The notes under the pieces: generated by a model | Databases searched by the model: none | Seen by the model: the letters and a program-made list of their open reading frames with translations, nothing else | What the model was told of the DNA's origin: nothing | Shown here: piece after piece, positions 38,270 through 50,210 of the stretch | Layout of the letters: each line of letters opens with the position of its first letter | How positions within the stretch are numbered: position 1 is the stretch's first letter | Position numbers and translations under genes: made by a program | Assembly (NCBI GenBank): GCA_009617715.1 | Contig: VTFK01000220.1 | Coordinates: forward strand, 186,001-250,000 | Length of the DNA stretch: 64,000 bases | Reading direction: 5' to 3' | Source: Plectrocnemia conspersa | Taxonomy: Eukaryota; Arthropoda; Insecta; Trichoptera; Polycentropodidae

Positions 38270-38915
38270 AACTAAGTAATGTACGATCAATTGGGCAAAC
38301 ATTTTTCACTAATTGGTTGGTCTGAGTTTGATATAACTTATATTGTGACAAGTCTGCATTTTTAATAAATATTGTAGAACTTTAAAATGAGTTTTTTTTA
38401 AAGTGGTAAATTTATATTTTTAATATCATTTTCTTTACCTACTTTAATTGAGTGTTTTTATTAACTTTTATTGGGACAAATCTTAATTTTTAATAAATAT
38501 TGTATAAAATTTAAATAAGTGTTTTATCTGTTAAATTTACAATAAATAAAAATACTAGTCATATAGACGATGCTCATTTGCTCTACCAACTAACTATTAA
38601 TGTGTAATTGAGCAAATGTTGGTCTCTAATAGATTTTTTTTATTGTCAAGATCTGATATAACTTTTGTTGTATCAAAAGTTTGCATTTCTAATAAAAAAT
38701 AAACAACTTTAAAATGGTTTTAAATCTGCGATAATTAAAAAGGTTACTTATATATATTCTCATTTGCTCTACAAAATATTATACAATTTAGTAATGTGTA
38801 GTCAAGGTAACAAAAGTTGGTCTCTAATTGATTGTTCTTATTGCCTTAATTTTATATAACTTTTATTGGGACAAGTCTGCATTTATAGCTTGTATAATAC
38901 TTAAATAGTAAACGT
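38270..38915. repeat. tandem repeat, about 190-bp unit
   Basis: Four related units contain (G/T)ATATAACTTTTATTG, ACAAGTCTGCATTTTTAATA and a TTTAAAATG-type tail, at about 38329, 38459, 38653 and 38852. The word pair CTCATTTGCTCTAC and AGTTGGTCTCTAATTGATT recurs at about 38571 and 38759. Decayed but clearly tandem. Confidence 0.7.
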
Positions 38916-39269
38916 ATTTAGTTCTTAAAGTCTAGTCCTATTTCCTTATATTTTTAAAATACATTTCTGATATTGATTTTAGACGGTAAAAATTAAATAA
39001 TAAATAACTTTTGACGTCTTTGATTTTAAATTCAATAACATACTTCAATGTAGCAAATAATTTAAATAATACTCATACAATAGTTAATATTATATTCACT
39101 TAATATTACATATGTATATGGCGCACTTAAAAGTAGCTCGTATGGTATGTTGTTTTTTTATTATATTTTTTTATTACTAGTTTCACGAAAAATATTTATA
39201 AAGTAATCTCAATGGTTTTTATCCATGCATATATTAGCATAAATTTAAATTTCATCAAATTCTTTAAAT

Positions 39270-39700
39270 TCAAGATTGTTCATCAAATCGCGATATGAGC
39301 GTTTAAGTTCATTTAATCTCTTTAGCACATATTTTGATCTACCAAGCACTATCGATCGCCAGCGCATTGTTGCGCATAACACATGTATCTTTTATGTGTT
39401 TTATCTATTCAGAATGCGGCACGCATACATTATAACATTATATCTAGCAATAAATAATAATAAAACACATCGACCTTTGATTGTCGACGATATGCAAGCA
39501 CGGTGGGTAGTAAGTACCTGGAAATGTTCTCTAAGCTCTAATCTCAGAACTTTACCAGAAAACGCAAGATTATCTCGAGACGTTTATGGCAACAGAACAC
39601 GGAGATTATGGTCAGATATTTGTTTCGCTACAAGCGTTAAATCTCGGTTCAGGACCGTAAATTTTTCACAATCTCTCGTACTACAATGTTGGTAAGTAAT
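39270..39700. promoter_or_regulatory. GC-richer intronic island with a 139-codon chance reading
   Basis: Holds one of the longest open readings outside exon 2 and its shadows (39276-39695, plus strand). The peptide starts MFIKSRYERLSSFNLF and shows no domain, signal peptide or repeat, and composition alone could allow it. A regulatory block is more likely, but a lineage-specific small gene antisense to mirr is not ruled out. Confidence 0.25.
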
Positions 39701-40107
39701 ACGCATTAAAACACATAATTAATCGTCAGTACTAAAAAAATCTATTCTTAAATTTATTTGATTCATCTCAACAAGGATTTTATAGCATATATCTCATATA
39801 CATATATTTATATAAAAAAAATCATGTTTTAAACAGTTATATGTATTTTACTACCGTGTGTAATTAAATAATAAATTATTTTAAATTTTATCATCACTTT
39901 ATATATGTACATTGATGATATTAATGAATAGACATAACCATAAAATACTGGTTAGTGTTGATAACAGAAGCTGTTTAGTAGGAAGAACATAACTTCATTT
40001 GGTGCTAAGGTCTCACTGTGTGGGTGGAATAATTTAGATTTAATGAGTAATACGGCAGTTGTGCTTTAAAAATATTATCATATTATTATTTGCTTGCGTA
40101 GCATATT

Positions 40108-40128
40108 TTTTTTTTTTTTTTTTTTTTA
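40108..40128. repeat. poly(T) run
   Basis: About 20 consecutive T residues. On the minus strand this would be a poly(A) tail-like tract, but no retroelement body was recognised next to it. Confidence 0.85.
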
Positions 40129-40289
40129 TAGATGACTTTACATATTTTACTTATGAGCTACCATTGCATTTTCAATATATTTTTGATTGATAAATGTAAT
40201 GAGTAATAATCTTTTGCTCTGTAATCAATGATCTATCGGTATAATTAATTTCATTCGTTAATTATTGAACAGCCCCTGTTTCATAATTG

Positions 40290-40780
40290 CATTTAGATAA
40301 ATCCTTGTTCAATGCAAGTGCTTCCCTTGCACGATCCTACACTGAGAATCGTGCACCATAACCACTGTGAGAGACGTCAGATTGGCCATTGAAGCACAAT
40401 TGTGGCCTGTGAATATACTGTGTGCTTTGCGTGATAGATTTGTGCGACGGAAGAATAAAAAAAATACATTTTATATGTATAGAGACAACAGCTCTCGGGA
40501 TTAATTAAAATTGAATAATATATACATATCATACATTTGTGTGTGTATGTATGCTTTTACGAATACAGTCGCACGCCGTTATATAGAAACGTCAAAGCCT
40601 TAATTTAATTAATAAGACATGTGTACGTAAAGTGAGCGAGTTTGCGTGTTAACGGTTATCTCTTGGCGGTTCAAAATCACGATCTTCGGTTTCCAATCAC
40701 GATTTCCATTCGGTGGCAAGCTTTTTTATGCGCCACTCTGTACCGTGGCAAAAGACGTACGAGAGCCTCAAATAAATTTA
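40290..40780. promoter_or_regulatory. GC-richer intronic island with a short hairpin
   Basis: Balanced composition. TTGCACGAT and ATCGTGCAC form a short inverted repeat around 40336-40364. Candidate regulatory DNA next to the mariner insertion. Confidence 0.25.
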
Positions 40781-40884
40781 TATTTTAATACAAAATTACT
40801 AAAATTAAAAAATATTATTTAACCTAATTAAAATGATGATTATTAAGAAAATAATATATTCAAAAAATTTCAATTTTTTTGACA

Positions 40885-42118
40885 TCGTACTTCAAAAAGT
40901 ATGATGAACGATTTTTTATAGCAGCAACTGCAGACGCTACATTAAATTAAAATGATAAGTCCGATAGTCTGATCCGTTGAGATAGTCAGTGTCAAGTTTG
41001 AATATGTTGTGACTTGTTATCCGGCTTCCAGAGCCGGAAGAGTGAGGTTGTGTTTACTATGTCTGTCGCGCATCGTGGATTTTGAACAACGCGTTAACAT
41101 TAAGTTTTGTTTTAAGTTGCAAAAAAGTGCCAAAGAAGTTCATGCAATATTAAAATCAGTGTATAGCGATAATATGGTGATTCTAAAAACTGTTTACAAG
41201 TGGTATGAGCGATTTAAAAAATGGTCAAAAAGGTGCAAAAAGTTAAAAAAAAATGGTTTGTTCAAACAAGCAATTGACTATTTGCGAGCTTACTGAAGAA
41301 CTGAGCATTTCGTACTGGACCATGTAAAGCATTTTACCTGATAATTTGCAAATGAGACGAGTGAGTGCAAAATTTGCTCCCAAACTTTTGACTGACGAAC
41401 AGAAAAAAAAACGTTTATCAGTTTGCATGGATTTGAAGGATTGTTTTGATGCAAATCCAGACTTTATGGTACAAATTATAATGGATATGAACGTTAAATA
41501 TATAGCTATGACCTTGAGATAAAAATGCATGGGTTTCAAAGTAAAACGAGTGGCTTTCCTAGCCCTAAGAAGGCACGTTAGTCAAAATCGAACCTGAACC
41601 TCGTACTAATTGTATTTTTCGATAGTGAGGGCATAGTATCATCAAAGTTCGTTACAAGGGAAACCACTGTAAGCTCTGCATATTACAAGTGCGTATTGCA
41701 ACAGGAAAGAGACCAGAAAAATGACCCAATGGCTTCCTCCTTCATCACGATAACGCACCGTGTCATACTCCATTTCTGAACCACGAATTTTTGGCCGAAA
41801 AATATGTTCCTCTCTCTACATTCACCTTACTCTCCAGATTTAGCACCATGCTGTTTCTAGCTTTTCCCAAAAATAAGAAAACGTGCTAAAATAAAAATCT
41901 TTTGCCACCATTATCGACAATGAGAGGGCCACGACGCAGCAACTGAATGCCCTTCTGAAAGAAGCCTTCCAAAAATGCTTCCAATCATGGAATCAATATT
42001 GGGATAAGTGTATCAATAGCCAAAGAAAGTACTTTGTAGGAAGTTAATTCAAATTTGATCTAAGCTTATAACTTTGTTCGTAATAAAATTATTCACCATA
42101 TTTTTTGACACCTCATAT
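40885..42118 (+). mobile_element. mariner-family transposon, near full length but inactivated
   Basis: The element is about 1.23 kb, a typical mariner length, with imperfect terminal inverted repeats. The left end (about 40885-40916) and the reverse complement of the right end (about 42085-42118) share TCAAAAA-TATG-TGAA--ATTTT. Inside, the plus strand carries a decayed mariner transposase with frameshifts and stops. The N-terminal helix-turn-helix region FEQRVNIKFCFKLQKSAKEV (from about 41075) comes first, followed by pieces matching SAKFAPKLLTDEQKK (about 41366), a PKKAR block (about 41566), LIVFFDSEGIV (about 41606), HSPYSPDLAPC (about 41825) and an FQKCFQSWNQYWDKCINSQ-type C-terminus (about 41965-42030). 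The family is the one whose vertebrate relative was captured in SETMAR. It cannot make an active transposase as read here. Confidence 0.9.
41075..42046 (+). pseudogene. degenerate mariner transposase gene
   Basis: The coding remnant inside the 40.9-42.1 kb mariner is broken into at least three frames. Frame one is open across the N-terminal DNA-binding region to about 41296. Later segments carry recognisable transposase blocks interrupted by stops, for example after YDLEI near 41520 and around the DDE core. Nucleotide context around SPDLAP and the tryptophan-containing C-terminal helix is still clear. In active mariners the catalytic triad is DD34D. The ITGDESW block is not recognisable and the HDNAPAH block is reduced, so catalysis is lost. 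It is not a host gene. Confidence 0.85.
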
Positions 42119-42471
42119 ATCAATAAAATTCGCTGTTACTGAGACTCAAACTATTCTGTACTTTTAAGCTTCTTATTTGAATAATAATATATTAATTAGG
42201 TTAAAGTATTCACACAATAAATGTTGAATGTGGACTATTCTTAATATTTATCTTACAATATTTTAAAATAAATATTCTGTAAAGACTGCTAGATATATAA
42301 ATTGTGTATAAAATGTGACTTACTGAAAAATAATTATTTAGTGAATCTTAATTTTTAATCACTCAAAAAATGTCATGCGATTTTAATAAAATAATAAATA
42401 AATTATTGGTGTGAATTAGAAGAATCACCCTTTTAATTGTCAAGTGCTGCAAATAAAATTTATTATTTATT

Positions 42472-42535
42472 TTTACTACCATTATCCAATGGGTCAATTA
42501 CAACTTAACTTTTTACACAAAAAACAATAAAATAT
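42472..42535 (+). repeat. dispersed repeat, copy 2
   Basis: Aligns with 10904-10965 (CCAATGGGTCAATTA, AACTTAACTTTTTACAC, AAAAAACAATAAAAT). Confidence 0.45.
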
Positions 42536-43539
42536 TATTATTAATGTGAATAGTGATATCAGTAAATCAATATATGGTTTAATAGTGTAAGTTGTGATGC
42601 AAAGAATATTTAATAAAGCTCATCTAAAAAAAAGTTTTATTTTATTTTACTTATATGGAAAAAAATCAGCATACTCTCAAAAAAAAAGGTCATGAATAAG
42701 ACATATTCTTAAATTACAGAGTATTTAGTTATGCAGTTATAAACCTATAAAAATTAAATGAAGACACCACAATAAATAATTCTTAAGTTAACTATTTGAT
42801 TTCAAATCTGTATATTGCCGAAGTTAACTAATAATAGAGAAAAAAATATACTGAAATGGCTGTTTTCTAAAATTTTTAAATCTTAATTAATTGATAATAC
42901 GTTTTACCATGTAATTAAATAACATAGCAATAACTTAAACCATGAAATAAATAACTAAAGCTATGTAATAAAATTGCAAATATAGCAGCATATTTTTTTC
43001 TGTTTACATGACTTTATTTAGTGTTTCTAGGTGATATTGTATTGTATATATTCCCAGATAGTCACAATTTCTATTTAATTTCAAATACAGACGCTCTTTG
43101 AACATACAATTTAAAAACTGATTTTCTTCTTGAAGATGTATGTTCAGTTCATATAAATAGACTGTGACATTCACTAGAAATATTAAATCAGCTATTTTTA
43201 AATTCAAGTGCAGGTTTTTCTGGTAGTTCATGACATAATCACTTTAAAACATTTTCCACTATTAACGTTGCTTAATTGACGTAGAATGTAGTGATACTTC
43301 ATTAAATAGAAAATATCGATATTTTTTGCATCGTCAGCAATTAATTAAACATGGCATTGTTATGCGATGCTTCATACAAATCCGTGTAAAACAATTCTTC
43401 GATAATATTAAATTCGTTGTCAAATCCTTGAAAGAAGATGAACCATATATGTAACATCAGTGTTTATATTTTTAATCGTGTATTAGTGAAATAAGACTTT
43501 CGGACAGACCAGAGTGAAATAAAACATAAATAAAATTTA

Positions 43540-44080
43540 AATACACATTCCACATTTGACGCCTTTCCCCTCGCTATCGTCGAAAAACCGTTTCTCAGTG
43601 TGTTTATTTTTCGCGGTACTTAACGTCATTCATTACTTCTCTTTCACACACACTCACACATTAATATAATTTTATATTATATAGTAAATATGTATAGAAT
43701 CAAACGTTAGCTCGCGCAGAGGCGTAGCGTGCCGGCATTCGCGTTAAAACACAAAACGAAATATAAAATAAAAAAATTACACACCGACACGACCGCTAAG
43801 TGTTAAAACAGGAATACATATTTTCGCAATAAACACATGCATACAATTATTTATTAATTTACGTTTGTAATTGGCTCGTAAAGCGAACGAGAATGATCAA
43901 TGTTGTCGGCGAGCGGTTACCGAGCGAATTCGTCACGGTTACCTGGCGGGCGAGTGCGAATTTTGATCAGTGTATCCAAATTTGACTGATTTATTAGCTT
44001 ACGTGTAAACTGAAATGTATAGGTTGTAAACAGGGCGTATTTGCCATGTAACGCGGTGGAACCGCGTTCCGGCACCTTTT
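43540..44080. promoter_or_regulatory. GC-richer intronic island
   Basis: Balanced, CpG-containing stretch, including the GAGCGAATTCGTCACGGTTACCTGGCGG neighbourhood near 43920. No open frame of interest. Candidate regulatory block beside the fold-back MITE. Confidence 0.25.
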
Positions 44081-44354
44081 TTTACAGCATTTTACATGTT
44101 TAAAAAGCATTGACAATCTGCGTTATATTTTATTTTTTTATTTTTGAGTGCAAAAATTTAACTTTAAGTTTAAAAATGAAAAAAAATTTTAGTTACTTTT
44201 AAACCGTCGGTCCCACTAAAAAAATACCAAAACAATATCAGAAACGACGACAGAAAATATATAAATATTCTTATGATAAGAAGCTACAATTTAATTTACA
44301 TTTTATTTACAGTATTACGATTTTCGATGAGTGAGAATCAAATTAAGAACATCT

Positions 44355-44588
44355 AAACCGAATTTTGACCAATAGGAGAGCGCAAAAAACAATTATCCCT
44401 TCTCAGAAGTCAAAAATCCACGTCAAAAGCAATAAAATCGTGTCGGCGCCGTCGCAGTGGGAACGCTCGTTACCGAGCGTTCCCACTACGACGGCACCGA
44501 CACGATTTTATTGCTTTTGACGTGAATTTTTGACTTCTGAGAAATGATAATTGCTTTTTACGCCCTCCCATTGACCAAAATTCGATTT
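44355..44588. mobile_element. fold-back (hairpin) MITE
   Basis: Two arms of about 114 bp (44355-44468 and 44475-44588) are inverted copies of each other with a loop of only six bases. The arms carry words such as TTCTCAGAAGTCAAAAAT, AGCAATAAAATCGTGTCGG and GTGGGAACGCTC, with only about a dozen mismatches. There is no coding capacity. A related solo arm occurs at 28534-28645. Transcribed as part of intron 1, this would form a very long hairpin. Confidence 0.9.
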
Positions 44589-45411
44589 GAATTAATTTTG
44601 GCCAATACTCTCATATCAATAAATTTTGAAATAATTGAATCTATCATATAATTTTTTTTGTGCGCTTCGTGGCATAGAAAAAGTTGTTTTATATTTATTT
44701 TAAATGATATTTTAATATAAATTTATTTAGTAAAAGCTTACAAGAAATGAGTTCCTGCACTTTTTTTTTAAAAAAAAAGCCCTGGTTGTAAATAATAATA
44801 TTAACAATAAAAAAAAAAGAAATCCATGATCTAGTGTTTCAATTTAAAAATAAAAATGTATTTTGAAAATGTTTAAGACAATTTAGATATTTTGCAATCT
44901 TACTAATTAGTTACATCAAAAAAATAAAGCGTTTCATAATATACAATACATATCTTAATTACAAAATATTTTTTTATATTATGAGCTGATATTTTTTATG
45001 CAAATAATGTTTAATCTAAACTGAAAGATCATTGATCTTTAACACAAATAATTAGTAGTTTGTGCATATTTTAAGCATTTTTATTTAAATATAAATAAAG
45101 TAACATGAAAAAAATGCTTCACCATCGAAATTATCATATTTTATGTATCTAAAAATATTTTGTGAGCTTTTTAAATGCTTTATAAAATATTACACATAAA
45201 AAACTCTAATAAGCATTAAAATAAAAAAAAAAAATAATAATTAAAAATGCTTTAAAATGAATTATTAAATAATAAAACATATTTTTTTCAACATTTTTAA
45301 TTGTATTATAATTTTTACATAATTCGTCAAATTAATAAAAAAAACATTACTGCCTATTTTACTCGATAATATAGTGCAGAATCATCCATGAAGTTGCAGT
45401 GAAAATTTGAA

Positions 45412-45456
45412 AGAAAATAATTCATCAACAAGATTCATCCTGTTGATGGATTTTCT
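45412..45456. other. short hairpin
   Basis: AGAAAAT-aat-TCATCAACA pairs with TGTTGATGG-ATTTTCT across a ten-base loop, followed by a T-rich run. The stem is about 16 bp, too short for a typical animal pre-miRNA. Confidence 0.4.
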
Positions 45457-45892
45457 TTTTTTTTCTTTTTATTATTTTTTTCTCTGATTATTCTAAAATA
45501 TCAAATACCGTTTTATAATCCACCACCCCACTATTCCATCAATAAAGTGAATACCTTATATTATGAAATATGAGATTTTACTCATTGTATTTCGTCACCT
45601 TGACCTATTTAAATTCATTTTACTTTTATCAGAGGTATACGACTGCATACACTTTTTTTCCGAAGAAGGGTTATTCACATGTATTAGATAATCCCAAAAT
45701 AAATATCGTTGTTTTTACTTTAAGTTTAAATAGCCAGTCGTGCATTGGCCGTTGATATCTAAGTACTTTTTTATTAAATCTGTGTTGGTACACATCTTGA
45801 CTTTACATTCCAATATTTAAAAAAAAATTGGACCGCAAAATTTACGATTGCAGAATTTTAATCAAGTAAACAATTTATAGGAAATTGCATGT

Positions 45893-46440
45893 TATATGAA
45901 TTTATTAAGAAAAAATAAAACCAACTACGGCAGTGATTGTTTTAAATGTCAAAGTTGCTTTAAACAGTTTAAATGGGAAATTGTCAGCTTAAACTATTCA
46001 TTAAACCATAGACACATTTGTGTGAAACAATATGGGGTTCCACACGAATTAGGCGCAAAAATAAGTCTTCTGGTACTTGAAGCTGTTGCCTTTACTCGAT
46101 CATTAATTAAGAAATGAGTGTTGTCCGACAACAATCGTCGTAGAAAACAGTGGTTATCCAAAATATAAAATACCACGGAGCACGGGCTCAATGTAAAAAA
46201 TGTTATTTTGCTTATATGGTGGTATTGTAAAAAGATTTGAATAGTTCTACAATACGACAATGGCAACATTTAATCTAAATAAAAGCAAGAAACTTTGTTG
46301 AAAGGTTTTATCTTATACAGCGTATTATCTAGACCTTGCTCCTTTTGACTACCATTTATATTGATAAATGCAACACTTAAAATGCAGACGATGTGAAAAG
46401 AATATTTTGCATCAAAGCCATTTAGTGCTAATGGAATTTA
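45893..46440 (+). pseudogene. mariner-type transposase relic
   Basis: Plus-strand fragments follow the order of a mariner transposase: a CFKQFK segment (about 45950), VPHELGAKISLL (about 46036, the usual WVPHEL block), DNNRRRKQW (about 46127), a WW segment (about 46215), a QYDN block (about 46250) and an LPFI segment near 46345. Several stops and frame changes separate them, and the linker between the first two blocks is deleted. The longest continuous open piece is 73 codons. The blocks differ from the 41-kb element, so this is a separate mariner lineage. No terminal inverted repeats were recognised. Confidence 0.7.
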
Positions 46441-46769
46441 AAAACCTGAAAAGTAGGAGAAGTTTATATTTTTATAAGTAAATTATATTTTGAGCATCAA
46501 AATATTTAAAAAATTGAGATTATCTAATATATTTTTTTTTCCGAAAATACTCAGCATCACGCTCGATCTTAACCAATATTAATATTTTTACTCTTAACCC
46601 GATTTATTGCGCATTTTTTTATTCCTTGTACTGATGATTGCTTATAATCGACAGACTATTGAATTTGTTTAGGAATACGCAATAGGATCAAAGTTTTAGC
46701 ATTATAAATTAATTATAAATAATGGGTAATTGGCGAGATAACCACTTAAAAACAATAAAGGCAAACATT

Positions 46770-47014
46770 TTAACCCTTTGGACGCGATAGTCGACTACAG
46801 TCGCTCAATTGATTTTTTTATCTCTTTACGCAAAAATCAGTAAAAAAAATGTTTTTAAGAAAAATCTTGTTTTTGTGAATAAACATAAAATATCATTTTA
46901 AATCTATAAAAATTAAAAAATCAAAACATTTAAACACAGAACCAAAGTAAAATTTGAAATTAAAAAAAAAAAAAAATTTATATTTATTTTTGATTAACGC
47001 GTCCAAAGGGTTTA
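46770..47014 (-). mobile_element. piggyBac-like MITE, second copy, opposite orientation
   Basis: This copy starts TTAACCCTTTGGACGCGA and ends ACGCGTCCAAAGGG followed by TTTA, a one-base decay of the right TTAA. The interior is the reverse complement of the 9.6-kb copy with a few dozen differences. It is non-coding and would need a transposase supplied from elsewhere. Both copies are about 243-245 bp, so they represent a defined non-autonomous family. Confidence 0.88.
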
Positions 47015-47159
47015 TTATATATAAAATTTATTATTATTCTTCATGATTTAAATTTTTAAAAATCATGACTTATTTAGTCTAATCAATATCATTAATACAC
47101 TTTTTTAAATGCAATATTTACTATTATTAAAAATAATATTTATCCAAAATAAGAAATCT

Positions 47160-47620
47160 CATCATCATTGTAAGACAATAGTTTGGGTAACAATTCAAAT
47201 TACGTTGCGCGTTTCCCGAGTTACGACAGTAAACTTTTGCCAAGCTCCTCGATACTACATCGTATAACTTATTTATCTTAGCATTAACTCTCAACACTCT
47301 CTGATTGAGATCGAAACATAAACTCAAGTTAGCTTCGGTGGGTTACTCTGTCAATGCGTAATAGCGTTCGACGATTGATATTCGATACTATTAATCTCTT
47401 CATCTGCCGTTTTATTTATTATTTACTCAGATTGCGAGTTACTACTACCGACACTGATACGTTGAATTTATATTTAACACACGGCAACTATTTAAAAAAT
47501 CCGGTGGAAATTTATGTATCAGCAGTGTAAGTTTACGTTTGGAACGATTGAATTAATTAATGTCGCTTATTATTGCGCCGTGTGAGAATTATCAAGTTTT
47601 CTTCGATCGATGACATGTCA
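47160..47620. promoter_or_regulatory. GC-richer intronic island
   Basis: Balanced composition without coding signal. It is followed by the SINE-like head at 47.8 kb. Candidate regulatory DNA. Confidence 0.2.
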
Positions 47621-47801
47621 CGCAATGATTTCTATATTTATAATCGTGCTTTTTTGAAAAAAAATATAATAATATTAAAAGCAGTTTTATGGGTCCGTGC
47701 GTGTTACTGTAATTAATGCAAGAACGGGTGCCTTGTTTTAAAATACATATATATGTTTGGCGTCCGATTTTCAATTTAATATGTTAAGTCAAAATTTCAT
47801 G

Positions 47802-47872
47802 AATTCGGATTCGAGCCCGTGTCCTTCAGGTATTAGTCGGCGACTAAAACCACTGGTATATCGTGCTATAAT
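47802..47872 (-). repeat. tRNA-derived SINE head or tRNA pseudogene
   Basis: On the minus strand, TAGCACGATATACCAGTGG (A-box region, 47851-47869) is followed by GTCGCCGACTAATACCTGAAG and then ACGGGCTCGAATCC (B box, 47807-47820). Order and spacing match tRNA-like SINE heads of the form CAGTGG...CGAC...CTGAAGG...GGGTTCGAATCC. The acceptor stem does not pair well, so a functional tRNA is unlikely. Confidence 0.55.
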
Positions 47873-48039
47873 ATTTTTTAATTGCATCCAAAAGTCAACT
47901 TAATATTTATATAGGTACATATATGTATATTAGAAAAGCTTAAAACATACACAAGTGATTAATTATAATAATTTGATAACATAACCGTAACTTTGGACTC
48001 AGATCTTATTTTGAGATACATAAAGTCGTCTATGTATTA

Positions 48040-48375
48040 TTTTATTTCGACATACACACACCTTCTCCAGACGTCCCGAGAAGGATATCCGCTATTCCCG
48101 CGGCATCTCATTATGGGACGAAAGGAAGTCCATCTTCCAAACGTACCTCAAGACATTACATGTCATAACACGTACACGGCAGGTATATTATATCGTATGC
48201 GCCGCAAAGACAAAACGCGATTTGGCTATATAGTACGCGTTCTTCCGCTACCGACCCAACTGGACAATATGTAAAAAAATACGACAAGAATTTCGGCAAG
48301 GAAAGTTCATTGTTCGGTCAAGCGGAAACGGTAATTGCCATTGTAGGTACAATATTGTACAGGTGAGAATAATGG
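48040..48375. promoter_or_regulatory. GC-richer intronic island
   Basis: Markedly balanced composition with many CpG; a 93-codon open reading (47993-48274, plus strand) without family match and lacking splice support. Candidate conserved non-coding element. Confidence 0.3.
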
Positions 48376-49089
48376 GCTATTTCATGGCGAGACTTTTTTG
48401 TTTTTTTCTTGAAGCTATTAAATATATTAGCTATAGATTTGTTTCAAAGGCGCTCTACAATTCTTTTTGTTTTTGAGAATATATTACATATGAGAGTTAT
48501 TATAAAAAAATCGATAAAATGCGTACTGGTCAATCAAAAAGGTTCAATTCTCTCGCACGACAAAGCAAGAACTGGGCTTTGAAATATTGCAACATCAGTC
48601 ATAGCTCACTCTCATTAACAATAAATCTGCTGTTAAATTATATCCTTATATGTATTTAAATGGCAATGAAATGTTGATTTAAATAGTGTTATCTTAGATT
48701 ATTAAGATTAAATATTAGCTTAAAAAATGTACTTATATCTAACCTAAAAATTTTTTTTTAGCAATTTTTAGCATAATAATTTTAAATCAATGTCATTCGC
48801 TCTATCCGTGTTTCTTATAATTGTACATATCTAATTTCCCATGTTTTTATGCATGTACACTAAGTATACATCACCGAAGCGCGTGTATTTTTTTTACTGT
48901 AAGGTGAAAGTTTAATATCGAATGGCTGCAAAGTAACTTTTTTTGGTAAATTTTGTAATAACATTTATAGATTTACCGTAACAAAACTATTTTTGTACAA
49001 CATAACAACGAGTAAACTTTTACTTATTTTTTCAACATTTTATCTGTTCATGAAGCTATTTCTATGAACATAGTAAAGTTATTCTTTCA

Positions 49090-49590
49090 TAAATAAGAAA
49101 CGGATAAAAGCGAGATTAGGAATTCACGCGACCATTTTAAACACACAAGTGTTATTAAGCATATTTTTTAATATTCATTGTTACGAATATTAAAAAATAT
49201 TTTTTTTTTTGTTCAATCTTTGTAACAAATTGTATAGCATATTTTTTTATATGGCAACCCTGCTCGTCGTTCAGTCATCACCCGTGTGTCGATCGTGTAG
49301 CGAAACGTTTTGCATACAATTACATTCGTCAGCCAGCCGGTCATCCTGGGACAATGGGATATGGACAAGGTTCCGCGTTACGAATGCGCAAATTGCCGTG
49401 TAATTAAGTGTTTACACCCCTGAACCGTTTGGATAACCGCGAATTATCTTTAATACCACACAATCATCGGCCAGGTTTCGAGGAAAGAAGGCGAAGAAAA
49501 AATAAACAGCTTTGCCTCGAGGACATGAACGGATTATATTGTGATGGATGGCGCGTAACAATATGATGAACCGGATAAATAAAAAAAAAC
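49090..49590. promoter_or_regulatory. GC-richer intronic island
   Basis: Balanced composition; 63-64-codon readings on both strands with no recognisable features. Candidate regulatory DNA. Confidence 0.2.
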
Positions 49591-50210
49591 ATTTTAAAAC
49601 CAAAATTTTAATCAGTTATCTATTATAGATACATGTTAGTCTATTATTTTCATAAAACAACATTTTTTTTTACTGTTACCCTTTAATTGCAACATGACGG
49701 TCCTCAACGGGTTAACACAATCAACAACTGTGAGTAATGAGACTTCAGACTAACGAATTTCTGATAATTAGTTATTACTACAGCGTACAATCGATATACT
49801 ACATCACTATGAGATTATTGAAATCTAGTAAAAACTAATCTGTGAAATCTGATACGTATATAATTTTAACTAGAGCTTCTTTTCGATACTTTAAAAAAAA
49901 TACGAATTCTAGAATTCTCATTTTACGAGAAATTCGCTGATTTTTTGAAAATTTTCATTGAGCTTTTTTTGATAAAAATTCAATTTGTACGAAAAAAAAA
50001 ATAAGAAAATTGGTAAGTACTACATTTTTTATACTACTTCATAAGAAAGGGTGGGTCCGTGCTAGATGTTTGAAAATATGCGTGCTTTCTTAAATGCTTT
50101 TAATACAGGTCGAAAATATTTAAATGAAAAAAATTGTTAACGATTTTTAGAACTACTCTAATCGGCATTATCTTTGCTTTGGTGTTCTAAGAACTACATT
50201 TAAAATCATA

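Noticed and set aside
40321..40370. Possible microRNA hairpin (GCACGAT...ATCGTGC)
   Set aside because: The stem is only 7-9 bp with no extended pairing, below what an animal pre-miRNA needs.
47802..47872. Functional tRNA gene
   Set aside because: A and B boxes are recognisable, but the acceptor and anticodon stems do not pair and no poly-T terminator is placed correctly; a SINE head fits better.
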